Positions 53,765-62,745 of a stretch of DNA of 64,000 bases are shown piece by piece. The position numbers and the translations under genes were made by a program. Every line of letters begins with the position of its first letter. Positions within the stretch are counted from its first letter, which is position 1. Origin of the DNA: Runella sp. MFBS21 (GTDB taxonomy: Bacteria; Bacteroidota; Bacteroidia; Cytophagales; Spirosomataceae); NCBI RefSeq assembly GCF_029433105.1, contig NZ_JARNTW010000003.1:372001-436000 (forward strand). The letters run 5' to 3'. Under the pieces are notes generated by a model. It saw only the letters and a list, made by a program, of their open reading frames with translations, was not told where the DNA came from and did not search any database.

Positions 53765-55156
53765 ATGTCATTGACAAACAGCTCTTTATTATTGGCCTAT
53801 TACGGAGATGATTTCACGGGTTCGACCGACGCCCTAGAATTCATGAGCCGCGCAGGAGCACGTACGGTGCTTTTTATCGAACCTCCTACGCTTGCTCAAC
53901 TCGCCCAATACGAAGATTTACAGGCTATTGGAGTAGCGGGGTTGTCGCGCTCGCTGTCACCCCAAGCAATGGAGCAACAACTACGCCCCGTGTTTGAAGC
54001 ACTACAAAAACTTAATTCCCGACACATTCATTACAAAGTATGTTCTACTTTCGATTCTTCGCCTACGATTGGTAGCATCGGAAAAGCCTTAGAAATAGGA
54101 GCCGAAGTTTTTGAAAGTGAATGGGTTCCGATTCTGGTAGCGGCACCTTCGTTGGGGCGTTATTGTACTTTCGGAAATCTTTTTGCTCGTATGGGTATTG
54201 GTAGCCAAGGCGTCATTCATCGCCTCGACCGCCACCCTTCCATGCGTGTTCATCCCGTGACTCCCGCTACCGAAAGTGATTTAAGATTGCATTTGGCCCA
54301 ACAAACCACCCGAAAAACGGGCTTATTGGATATTCTTCAAATCGCCCAAGCAAATGCCGTCGAGAAGCTAGCACAACTCCTCCAACAAGGCTATGATAAT
54401 GTACTATTTGATGCCCTTTACGAACAACATTTACCAATCATTGGTCAATTGATAGACCAATGTCAAAAATCTAAAAATCAAGCGTTATTCTCAGTAGGTT
54501 CTTCGGGAATTGAAATGGCATTGGGGAGTTATTGGCAAACAGAAGGTATTTTAAGCAAGCGTACGCAGTGGAATAAATTAGAACCTCAGGCAGCAATTTT
54601 GGTGATTTCGGGCAGTTGCTCTCCCGTCTCTGCCCAGCAAATTGCGTGGGCCGAACGCCACGGGTTTGTGAGTATTGGCTTAGATACTACAACTATTGCG
54701 GCGCATCCCAACGACGATTCGGTTTTAAACACTACCATTGAACAAGCACTTACTTACGCCCAAGCAGGTCGCAGTATCATCATTCATTCGAGCAGTAGCA
54801 ATCTCGACCCTCGTATCAAAGAAGCAAACGATATTTTTATACAACAAGGTTTTAGCCCCACTCAAATTCAATCCCGTACAGGTCAGCTTTTTGGCAGGGC
54901 TTTGGGTATAATAGCCAAAGAAATTCTGGCTTCCTCAGCCATTGAGCGTATCGTTGTAGCAGGAGGTGACACGTCTAGCTATGCTGCACGCGCTATGGAA
55001 ATCGAAGCAGTAGAAATGATAGCGCCACTTACGCCCGGCGCACCTGTATGCGTAGCCCATGCGCCTCACTCTGCGTTGCATCAAAAACAAATCATTTTTA
55101 AAGGGGGTCAGGTGGGTCCAGAAAACTATTATGAATTGGTTAGAGGAGTCGGTTAA
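53765..55156 (+). CDS. DUF1537 four-carbon-acid sugar kinase family protein
   Basis: 463 residues. The N-terminal domain begins LLAYYGDDFTGSTDALEF (D-D-x-T-G substrate motif). The C-terminal nucleotide domain has SGSCSPVSAQQIAWA, then IVVAGGDTSSYAARAM (the family's GG-x-TS loop) and PGAPVC. Members phosphorylate threonate, erythronate or 3-oxo-isoapionate (OiaK). Placement directly after the RuBisCO-like gene favours an OiaK-like role that makes the phosphorylated substrate of that enzyme. Substrate is not proven. Confidence 0.87.
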   Translation: MSLTNSSLLLAYYGDDFTGSTDALEFMSRAGARTVLFIEPPTLAQLAQYEDLQAIGVAGLSRSLSPQAMEQQLRPVFEALQKLNSRHIHYKVCSTFDSSPTIGSIGKALEIGAEVFESEWVPILVAAPSLGRYCTFGNLFARMGIGSQGVIHRLDRHPSMRVHPVTPATESDLRLHLAQQTTRKTGLLDILQIAQANAVEKLAQLLQQGYDNVLFDALYEQHLPIIGQLIDQCQKSKNQALFSVGSSGIEMALGSYWQTEGILSKRTQWNKLEPQAAILVISGSCSPVSAQQIAWAERHGFVSIGLDTTTIAAHPNDDSVLNTTIEQALTYAQAGRSIIIHSSSSNLDPRIKEANDIFIQQGFSPTQIQSRTGQLFGRALGIIAKEILASSAIERIVVAGGDTSSYAARAMEIEAVEMIAPLTPGAPVCVAHAPHSALHQKQIIFKGGQVGPENYYELVRGVG

Positions 55157-55182
55157 ACATCATATAAACTATTTTATTATTC

Positions 55183-55839
55183 ATGAAAAAAACACTTGGA
55201 TTAGTTCATACATCAGCCACTTTAGTTCCTGTTTTTCAGCAGCTTTGTGCACAATACTTACCTCATATCAATGTCTTTAATATTGTGGATGATAGTCTTA
55301 TCAAACAAGTCATCACGCGGGGAGAATTACAACCCGATACAGCCCGTCGCGTGGTCAATTACGCAAATTCGGCTGAAAGTGCAGGTGCCGATTTCATCAT
55401 GTTTACTTGCTCCTCCATTGGCGCGGCCGTCGAAACTGCCGCTACCTTGACCCAAGTTCCAGTGCTTCGCGTAGACCAACCGATGGCTGACAAAGCCGTA
55501 TCAATAGGCAAAAAAATAGGCGTAATTGCAACCCTTCCTACCACCCTTGCGCCTACTTCTGACCTAGTAAAACGTCGTGCGGCGGTGGCTGGTAAATCTA
55601 TTGAAATTAAATCAGTTTTGTGCGAAGGAGCCTTTGACGCACTCATGGGCGGCAACCCTACCCTACACGACCAAATGGTCGCGGCGGCACTGAAAGAATT
55701 GAGCAATGAAGTAGATGTAATTGTACTAGCTCAAGCCTCAATGGCACGAGTGGTAGATACGCTCTCTGACACAGAAAAGAAAGTACCTATTTTGGCAAGC
55801 CCTCCCATTGCGATGGAATATCTAGCGACTTTGTTATGA
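55183..55839 (+). CDS. Asp/Glu/hydantoin-racemase-like protein lacking the second cysteine
   Basis: 218 residues with the two-lobed racemase fold (LGLVHTSATLVPVFQQL at the start, PILASPPIAMEYL at the end). The first catalytic cysteine is C76 (FTCSSIG). At the place of the second cysteine the sequence reads VLAQASMARV, with A185 instead. A two-base racemase mechanism is therefore unlikely; one-cysteine relatives include decarboxylases and isomerases. The gene overlaps the next by four bases (ATGA) and lies 26 bases after the kinase gene, so it belongs to the same pathway. Role unknown. Confidence 0.78.
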   Translation: MKKTLGLVHTSATLVPVFQQLCAQYLPHINVFNIVDDSLIKQVITRGELQPDTARRVVNYANSAESAGADFIMFTCSSIGAAVETAATLTQVPVLRVDQPMADKAVSIGKKIGVIATLPTTLAPTSDLVKRRAAVAGKSIEIKSVLCEGAFDALMGGNPTLHDQMVAAALKELSNEVDVIVLAQASMARVVDTLSDTEKKVPILASPPIAMEYLATLL

Positions 55840-57131
55840 AAAAATTATCAAAAATAGCTTTATACGGTAGTGCTGTAGCTTTGGTAATCCTTTTATGGGG
55901 AATCTTCACTTCTACGCCTTCTTTGTGGCAGCCTTCGGCCCTGGGGCTAGCGGTGTGTATTGCGTTGGGCTTGGGGGCAATCCCCGCTCTCAAAGGCTAT
56001 CAATATACCGCATGGATTATGGCGGCGGTAGTGGCTGGGATGATTTATCCAGCGGCTTTTACCAAATGGGGAGACTTTGATTTACGCAACAAATGGCTCA
56101 TTCTCATCATCATACAAACAGTAATGTTTGGGATGGGCATCCACATGAGTGTGCGCGATTTTTCGAGTTTGGCTACCACAGGCAAAGGCGTGGTGATTGG
56201 GCTTTTATGCCATTTTTCGGTCATGCCTCTGATGGGTTTGCTTCTTACCAAAGTCTTTGATTTTGAACCAGAAATCGCCGCTGGCATTATCCTGATTGGT
56301 TCATGTTCGAGCGGATTAGCTTCCAATGTGATGGTCTATTTGGCCAAAGCCAATTTGGTATTGTCAGTAATCGTAACAGCAATGGCTACGCTAGTGGCTC
56401 CTTTTCTTACACCTCTGCTGATGAAATTGCTGGCCGGAACATTGATTGAAGTTCATTTTGTGGATATGATGATGGAAATCATCAAGATAATCATTGTCCC
56501 TATCGGGGCAGCCTTGTTATACGATTTTCTTACCACGGCCACACGTCCCCAATGGTACAAGGTAACACGCGTTGCTTTGATTTCTGGGCTTTGGCTTTTG
56601 GCGCTGCCCGTCGGGCTGTGGGATTTTTTCAAAGCCCATATCACTTCCCAAGCAGCATTACAGTCACTCGAAATTTTAGGATTTTTTGCGGGGGCATTTC
56701 TGGTCGGGATGGGCTATTATTTTCTAAGCCGTCGTTTTTCCAAGCTAGATGATTTGATGCCTTATTTTTCGATGTTTGGTATTATTTATTTTACCACAGT
56801 GACCACAGCCGCTGGTCGCGAAAACCTCCTTAAAGTAGGCTTTTTGCTCTTTATTTGTTCGGTGATTCACAATGCCGCAGGTTATTTTTTTGGTTATTGG
56901 CTGAGTCGTTTATTTGGATTGGATGTTAATTCTTCGCGCACTGTTGCTTTTGAAGTAGGACTTCAAAACGGAGGCATGGCATCAGGATTGGCCGGAAGTA
57001 TGGGCAAACTCGGTACGGTAGGGCTACCTGCCACGGTTTTTAGCCCGTGGATGAATATTTCGGGTTCTATTCTGGCCAATTATTGGCGCCGCCATCCCGT
57101 AGAAGAAGTCAAAGACACATTTTCAAATTAA
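55836..57131 (+). CDS. BASS-family (bile acid:sodium symporter-like) transporter
   Basis: 431 residues, with about 11 hydrophobic helices; longer than typical members because of two extra N-terminal helices (about 8-25 and 33-45). The conserved crossover helices are recognisable: GSCSSGLASNVMVYLAKANLVLSV and AFEVGLQNGGMASGLA. The family moves organic acids with sodium. In this operon it may import an acid or keto acid that feeds the kinase and RuBisCO-like protein, whereas the opposite arm carries a sugar ABC transporter. Substrate is unknown. Confidence 0.82.
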   Translation: MKKLSKIALYGSAVALVILLWGIFTSTPSLWQPSALGLAVCIALGLGAIPALKGYQYTAWIMAAVVAGMIYPAAFTKWGDFDLRNKWLILIIIQTVMFGMGIHMSVRDFSSLATTGKGVVIGLLCHFSVMPLMGLLLTKVFDFEPEIAAGIILIGSCSSGLASNVMVYLAKANLVLSVIVTAMATLVAPFLTPLLMKLLAGTLIEVHFVDMMMEIIKIIIVPIGAALLYDFLTTATRPQWYKVTRVALISGLWLLALPVGLWDFFKAHITSQAALQSLEILGFFAGAFLVGMGYYFLSRRFSKLDDLMPYFSMFGIIYFTTVTTAAGRENLLKVGFLLFICSVIHNAAGYFFGYWLSRLFGLDVNSSRTVAFEVGLQNGGMASGLAGSMGKLGTVGLPATVFSPWMNISGSILANYWRRHPVEEVKDTFSN

Positions 57132-57143
57132 CGCATTATCCTC

Positions 57144-58277
57144 ATGTTTTATCGTAAGTTTTTATTTCTAGTGTTCATTATTTGTACGGGCAAAATATGG
57201 TCTCAAAACCCTACCGTCTCTCCCCAAAAAATGCAAGAAGTATACGATGAAATAAAAACCCCGCATAAGTACGGCTTGGTAATGATTCCCTCTGACAATT
57301 CAAAAAAACTAGATTGCCCCACGGTATTTCGCAAAAACAAACAATGGTTCATGACTTATTTGGTGTTTGATGGGCGAGGTTATGAAACTTGGCTTGCCAA
57401 AAGCAAAAACCTGCTTGATTGGGAAACACTCGGCAAAATCATGTCTTTTTCGGCTGATACTCTACAATGGGATAACAACCAAAAAGCGGGTTATGTAGCC
57501 CTTCAAAACACCAAATGGGGAGGAAAGTACAATCTCCTAAAATACCAAGGTAAGTATTGGATGCCATATTGTGGGGGTAATAGCCGAGGCTATGAGGCAG
57601 GCAAACTCTCCATTGGAATGGCTTACAGCGACCAAAACCCGACCAAATTGGTAGAATGGCAACGACTCCCCAAAGCAGTACTTTCTCCCTACGATACCGA
57701 TGTAAGGTGGTGGGAAAACAAAAAACAATACAAAAGCACGGTAGTCTGGGATAAGAAAAAGACGACGGGTTATCCTTTTGTGATGTACTACAATGCCAAC
57801 GGCGACAGTAGCAACAACAACCCCAAATATCGGGAAATTGAGCGCATCGGCATGGCTGTTTCCAACGATATGAAGACATGGAAACGTTTCCAATCTGAGA
57901 CTGTACTGAATCATCACTCGGGCATCACGGGTGATGGTGTACTCCAAAAAATGGGCGATTTATGGGTGATGTTTTATTTTGGAGCATTCTGGAATGAGCG
58001 CAAAGACGCTTACAATCGTTTTGCTTGTTCGTATGACATGGTAAACTGGACTGATTGGGACGGCCCCGACCTTATCAATCCTTCCGAACCTTACGACAGT
58101 ATGTATGCCCATAAATCGTACGTCATCAAGCACAAAGGAGTGGTTTATCATTTTTATTGTGCGGTCAATAAAGACGACCAACGAGGCATAGCCGTTGCCA
58201 CTTCCAAAGAAATAGGAAAAAGTACGCTCGCTTTTGTACCGCCACCACCCAAGAAAACCAAACAGACATCCAAATAG
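57144..58277 (+). CDS. Five-bladed beta-propeller glycoside hydrolase (GH43-like)
   Basis: 377 residues: signal peptide (about 1-21), then propeller blades with the repeated W-x-M-x-Y and S-x-D-x-x-x-W pattern: CPTVFRKNKQWFMTYLVF, AKSKNLLDWETLG, YQGKYWMPYCGG, AVSNDMKTWKRF and SYDMVNWTDWD. This fits the GH43/GH117/GH130 fold group. D53 in LDCPTVF is a candidate for the blade-1 catalytic base. The exact family is unclear. It is exported and sits just before a GH127-type gene, so it probably removes furanose units such as arabinose or apiose in the periplasm. Confidence 0.72.
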   Translation: MFYRKFLFLVFIICTGKIWSQNPTVSPQKMQEVYDEIKTPHKYGLVMIPSDNSKKLDCPTVFRKNKQWFMTYLVFDGRGYETWLAKSKNLLDWETLGKIMSFSADTLQWDNNQKAGYVALQNTKWGGKYNLLKYQGKYWMPYCGGNSRGYEAGKLSIGMAYSDQNPTKLVEWQRLPKAVLSPYDTDVRWWENKKQYKSTVVWDKKKTTGYPFVMYYNANGDSSNNNPKYREIERIGMAVSNDMKTWKRFQSETVLNHHSGITGDGVLQKMGDLWVMFYFGAFWNERKDAYNRFACSYDMVNWTDWDGPDLINPSEPYDSMYAHKSYVIKHKGVVYHFYCAVNKDDQRGIAVATSKEIGKSTLAFVPPPPKKTKQTSK

Positions 58278-58350
58278 CAACTTACACTTTTATTTATCTG
58301 ATTATCAAAAATTTAAATAGACACTATCCCACCCATAAAATAGCATTGAC

Positions 58351-60369
58351 ATGACAAAAAACATTTTAATCGTTTTCCTTTTTTGGGTTTTTACATTTTT
58401 TGTAGAAGCTCAAAACAAAGGGTTGGTCAATACCAGCCAAAGTCCCTACGCCAAACTTTACACCCCCAACCTCGCCGATGTGCGTTGGACGGGAGGCTTC
58501 TGGGCCGACCGTTTTCGGGTTTGTAAAGAAACCATGGTTCCCCAACTTTGGAAAACCTACACCGACCCTAACATCAGTCATTCGTTTCGAAATTTCGAGA
58601 TTGCAGCAGGTCTCGAACAAGGCAATTTCAAAGGACCCTCTTTCCACGATGGCGACTTTTATAAAACCTTTGAAGCCGTAGCAAGCTTATACGCCACCAC
58701 CAAAGCCCCCGAACTAGACGCTATTATGGACAAAGCCATCGAAGTAATGGCCAAAGCCCAACGCGAAGATGGCTACGTTTATACCAAAGCTATCATCGAA
58801 CAAAAAAAATCGGGGCAAACAAAGATGTTTGACGACAAGCTCAGTTTTGAAGCTTATAATTTTGGACATTTGATGACCGCCGCTTGCGTGCATCACCGTG
58901 CTACGGGCAAAACCTCCCTGCTCAACGTAGCAAAAAAAGCCGCTGATTTTCTTATTGGATTTTATAAAGTTGCCACGCCAGAGCAAGCCCGCAACGCCAT
59001 ATGCCCCTCCCACTACATGGGTTTGACTGAGTTGTATCGCACTACCAACGAAAAACGCTACCTTGATTTGGTAAAATACCTTGTCAACATCAAAGGTACT
59101 ACCGAAGGTACCGACGACAATCAAGACCGCATTCCATTTCGTCAACAAACAGTGGCGATGGGTCATGCTGTACGGGCCACCTACCTTTATGCAGGAGTAG
59201 CTGATGTATATGCCGAAACAGGCGAAGATTCTCTCATGCGCTCGCTCAATCTGATATGGGACAATCTCACCCAGCGCAAAATGTATGTCACAGGCGCTTG
59301 TGGTGCCCTTTTCGACGGAGTTTCGCCTTACGGGACTTCTTATAAGCCCAACGACGTCCAAAAAACCCACCAAGCTTTTGGACGCGATTATCAATTGCCC
59401 AACGTCAGTGCCCACAACGAAACCTGTGCCAATATCGGCAATGTCCTTTTCAATTGGCGGATGTTTGCGCTTACAGGCGATGCTCGCTATACCGATGTCG
59501 TAGAGTTGGCTTTATACAATAGCGTATTGTCTGGCATAAGTTTGTCGGGAAATAAATTTTTTTACACCAATCCCCTGGCCGCTTCCAACGATTTCCCCTA
59601 TCAACTCCGCTGGATGGGCGGGCGAATTCCTTATATCCGAATCTCTAACTGCTGCCCTCCCAATACCGTCCGTACTATCACCGAAGTAAGTGACTATGCT
59701 TATAGCCTCAGCGATAATGCCGTCTGGTGTAATCTTTTTGGGAGCAGTCATTTACAAACAACCCTCAAAAATGGGCAAGCTGTAAGCCTGCAACAAGAAA
59801 GCAACTACCCTTGGGATGGTAATGTCAAAATTACGGTAGAGCAACTGCCTGCTGACGATTTTTCGCTCCGGCTTCGCCTGCCAAGCTGGTGCTCAGAAGC
59901 CAAGCTATTTATCAATGGTAAAGCTACTGCTTATACCACCGACAAAGGCTATGTCAATATCAATCGTAAATGGAAAAAAGGCGATATCATCACTTGGAAT
60001 ATGGCCATGCCGACTGAGCTCTTGGAATCTAATCCTCTTGTAGAAGAAACCCGCAATCAAGTGGCTGTCAAACGAGGCCCGATGGTTTATTGTTTAGAAT
60101 CAAACGATATGCCCTCAGGAGCGCGTGTTTTTGACGTAGCGATTCCAAGTACTGCTACCTTCAAACCTACTCCTACCACTTTAGACAATGCGCCTATTAC
60201 TGCTTTAGAAACAACGGGAGTGCGTATCAACGACCAACAATGGGACAAAACGCTGTATCGCCCTCTTTCCAAACAAAAGAAAACCATCCCACTTAAACTC
60301 ATCCCCTACTATGCTTGGAGCAATCGAGGCCCGTCTGAAATGACGATTTGGGTACCGCTAGTGCGGTGA
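58351..60369 (+). CDS. GH127/DUF1680-type secreted glycoside hydrolase
   Basis: 672 residues: signal peptide (about 1-20), an alpha/alpha barrel, then beta domains. The zinc-thiolate site of GH127 beta-L-arabinofuranosidases is complete: E357 and C359 in NETCANIGN, and C434, C435 in SNCCPPN, the first of the pair being the expected nucleophile. The position of the acid/base glutamate of the Bifidobacterium enzyme (16 residues before E357) is Q341 here, in HQAFGRDYQLPN. It may use another acid or belong to a subgroup with a different substrate. It is last in the plus-strand operon; the acylase gene that faces it ends 11 bases away. Confidence 0.87.
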   Translation: MTKNILIVFLFWVFTFFVEAQNKGLVNTSQSPYAKLYTPNLADVRWTGGFWADRFRVCKETMVPQLWKTYTDPNISHSFRNFEIAAGLEQGNFKGPSFHDGDFYKTFEAVASLYATTKAPELDAIMDKAIEVMAKAQREDGYVYTKAIIEQKKSGQTKMFDDKLSFEAYNFGHLMTAACVHHRATGKTSLLNVAKKAADFLIGFYKVATPEQARNAICPSHYMGLTELYRTTNEKRYLDLVKYLVNIKGTTEGTDDNQDRIPFRQQTVAMGHAVRATYLYAGVADVYAETGEDSLMRSLNLIWDNLTQRKMYVTGACGALFDGVSPYGTSYKPNDVQKTHQAFGRDYQLPNVSAHNETCANIGNVLFNWRMFALTGDARYTDVVELALYNSVLSGISLSGNKFFYTNPLAASNDFPYQLRWMGGRIPYIRISNCCPPNTVRTITEVSDYAYSLSDNAVWCNLFGSSHLQTTLKNGQAVSLQQESNYPWDGNVKITVEQLPADDFSLRLRLPSWCSEAKLFINGKATAYTTDKGYVNINRKWKKGDIITWNMAMPTELLESNPLVEETRNQVAVKRGPMVYCLESNDMPSGARVFDVAIPSTATFKPTPTTLDNAPITALETTGVRINDQQWDKTLYRPLSKQKKTIPLKLIPYYAWSNRGPSEMTIWVPLVR

Positions 60370-60379
60370 TTGCTTCGAC

Positions 60380-62509
60380 TTACTCAAATACCGTTTTTTC
60401 TTCTAAATGCTGCTCAGCTTCTTTTCGACTAAACCAAATAGACCGCATTTTCTTTTCGGATAAAAGCGGTAACTGATCGGTTTGATGTTTGGAATCAGGC
60501 TGGGTAGCATTGCCATAGCTGGTAAGGATTTTGGCTTTTAAGGGCTTTGAAAACTCAATAGCTGCGACGTAAGTATCTCCATGTACGGGCACAAATTTGC
60601 CATCCGTAGTAGGCCCTAAAGTCATAGTTCGAAATACTCCCATAGGCCCTGGGCCCCCATTACCTGGCAAATCCACATCATTGATTCTAAATCTGAACAC
60701 CTCTCCCCATGCAACATCTAAGCGTCCATGAGTGGCTTTTACTTCTTTGGCGGCGTCCAAAAGTGCCGTAAGTGCTGCTTTAGCGTCAGCGATTCCGCTG
60801 GGGGTACCATAAGGTTGATTCAAATCCCAAGGCTTAGCAAACAAAGTAGAGGCCGTACCGAGCGAATTAAGCTTTTCATTTCCTCCTACCCATTTTCGTA
60901 CAAAGCGGTCAAACAAAAATGCGCCTTTGCTTTCATTGTCGGTACGGTGATCCCACGCCGCCAATACTGCTACCACTTCTTTGGCTTCGGTGCTACCCTC
61001 CGCTTGTGCCAAAGCCACCAAATCCCCCACAATACGGTCGGCAAGTTCCATTTTGGTAGAGAGTTTCATTTCCACAAAATCATCTAAGGTAATCTTAGAA
61101 GCCGTCGAAAGCATTCTGACCGAGCTTTGCGTCCTAAATGACATTTGCGGCGGCGGTGCCATATAAGCCGGAAAATCTTTGTAATTGTTGACCATCGGCA
61201 CGGTAGCTGTCCACGGCGGCTCATTGGTATTTTGAAGCCAACCTGTAGGGGGATTTTTTACTTTTGGCAAATCTTGATAGGGATGCGTTTGGGTCCAAAG
61301 TGTACTGGAGGTGTCTCCCCTTACTACTCCTGACCAATACTTCCAATCACCCACGGGGCGCTTAGGTACTTCAGCATTAAAAAGATTGAAAATATTGCCT
61401 TTATTGTCAGCAAACATCAAAGTGTACATCGGAATCTGTAACCTACTCACCACCGCCTCAAACTCCTCCAAATCTTTGGCCTTGGCCATGTCCCAGTATT
61501 GTTCTATCATTCCAGATTGTTGAAGTCCTGCTACCCTCATCGCAATCGCCTTCCCTCCTTTTTCGCTCACTACTGGCCCATGAATCGAATGCTTTACTGC
61601 TATTTTTTCTTCTTTCAAACGTCCGTCAGTTTGTCGGATTTTTAAGCTTTTTTCTTTTGTCTCAAAAGCCTTCACTTTGCCATCCCAGCGATACCCCCCT
61701 TCGGCAAGCGTGAGTTCATAAAAATCTTGCCCGTCGTTGGTATTGACCGTTTGGGCATAGCCTCCAGTGGCATTGAATGCCATAGTTAGTACTGGAAATC
61801 CCATTCGGCTAATGCCGTAAGTATTGACCCCCGGTGCCACCAATTGCGCCTCAAAATACATATACAAATCTCGCCAAGGAAGGTGAGGGTTGGTCAATAA
61901 AAGGGTATTGCCCGTTGCTGATTTAGAAGGACCTACGGCCCAAGCATTTGAGCCGTTTTTATCACCTTGCACTCTTTCGGCAGCGGCCAATCGTGCATCC
62001 GAAGCCAAAAATACAAAGTGAGTGACCCGATGAGAGTGCGCAATCAAATCTACGGCATCAATCGGAAGTACACGCTTGGCTTCCTCGCTGATTTTATCAG
62101 GATTTTGGGTAGCATAGTCGTTGACACCTTGGGCAAAAGCGTCAAGATTTTTGCGCATGGCAGGTTTTTGGGCCTTGTACCATTCTTGAGCTCTTTCATA
62201 TACACTATTTAAAATCACCCAACGGTCAGCCGAAACATACTTTTCTCCCCAGTATTCCGCGCCTTTTCCTCGTCCTTGGCCATAGAGCTGTAAAATAAGA
62301 TTTCCGTGATTTTTGGACTGCGCCCAGCCATAAGCATAAAAAAGGCTCTCGTGGTTTTTGGCATAAATATGAGGTACGCCCCAAGTATCCCACAATATTT
62401 CGGCTTGTTTGTAAGAAGGTTTTCGTTGGGCGTGAGTTTCGGTAATTTGTAAAAGCAGCCCTAACACAACAATAATGTGGATAGATTTTCTGAACATAGG
62501 CTTCAGCAA
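60380..62509 (-). CDS. Penicillin-acylase-family N-terminal-nucleophile hydrolase
   Basis: 709 residues: signal peptide ending in THAQ (about 1-28), then WDTWGVPHIYAKNHESLFYAYGW and an N-terminal chain up to G186. S187 in NGSNAWAV is the expected nucleophile, freed by self-cleavage between G186 and S187. The beta chain has LLLTNPHLPW and NTNDGQDFYEL. The family hydrolyses amides such as N-acyl-homoserine lactones, penicillins or N-acyl peptides in the periplasm. Substrate is unknown. It may inactivate acyl-homoserine lactones of other bacteria. Confidence 0.92.
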   Translation of the reverse strand: MLKPMFRKSIHIIVVLGLLLQITETHAQRKPSYKQAEILWDTWGVPHIYAKNHESLFYAYGWAQSKNHGNLILQLYGQGRGKGAEYWGEKYVSADRWVILNSVYERAQEWYKAQKPAMRKNLDAFAQGVNDYATQNPDKISEEAKRVLPIDAVDLIAHSHRVTHFVFLASDARLAAAERVQGDKNGSNAWAVGPSKSATGNTLLLTNPHLPWRDLYMYFEAQLVAPGVNTYGISRMGFPVLTMAFNATGGYAQTVNTNDGQDFYELTLAEGGYRWDGKVKAFETKEKSLKIRQTDGRLKEEKIAVKHSIHGPVVSEKGGKAIAMRVAGLQQSGMIEQYWDMAKAKDLEEFEAVVSRLQIPMYTLMFADNKGNIFNLFNAEVPKRPVGDWKYWSGVVRGDTSSTLWTQTHPYQDLPKVKNPPTGWLQNTNEPPWTATVPMVNNYKDFPAYMAPPPQMSFRTQSSVRMLSTASKITLDDFVEMKLSTKMELADRIVGDLVALAQAEGSTEAKEVVAVLAAWDHRTDNESKGAFLFDRFVRKWVGGNEKLNSLGTASTLFAKPWDLNQPYGTPSGIADAKAALTALLDAAKEVKATHGRLDVAWGEVFRFRINDVDLPGNGGPGPMGVFRTMTLGPTTDGKFVPVHGDTYVAAIEFSKPLKAKILTSYGNATQPDSKHQTDQLPLLSEKKMRSIWFSRKEAEQHLEEKTVFE

Positions 62510-62745
62510 TTAGGGTTCAAAAAGAAGAATAGAATGTTGAGAAGTGATATTTTATTATTATGCAAAATACACGATTACCAATTAAAATTTTAACAATGAG
62601 TTATTTTTAAAACTATTCTTTTATAAAATCCAAAAAATACCAACAATAGTGATACCCAGCGTCAAAGCTTCTTTTAATGCCTCACCCTTAATCATTACCA
62701 AAAACAAATTATTTAGGTTTAATTGAGGTCAATTTTGCTAAAGCT

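Noticed and set aside
53765-55156. DUF1537 protein as threonate or erythronate kinase
   Set aside because: Not excluded, but the usual partners (PdxA2-type dehydrogenase or class II aldolase) are missing and a RuBisCO-like gene is adjacent, so I rank the 3-oxo-isoapionate-type role higher.
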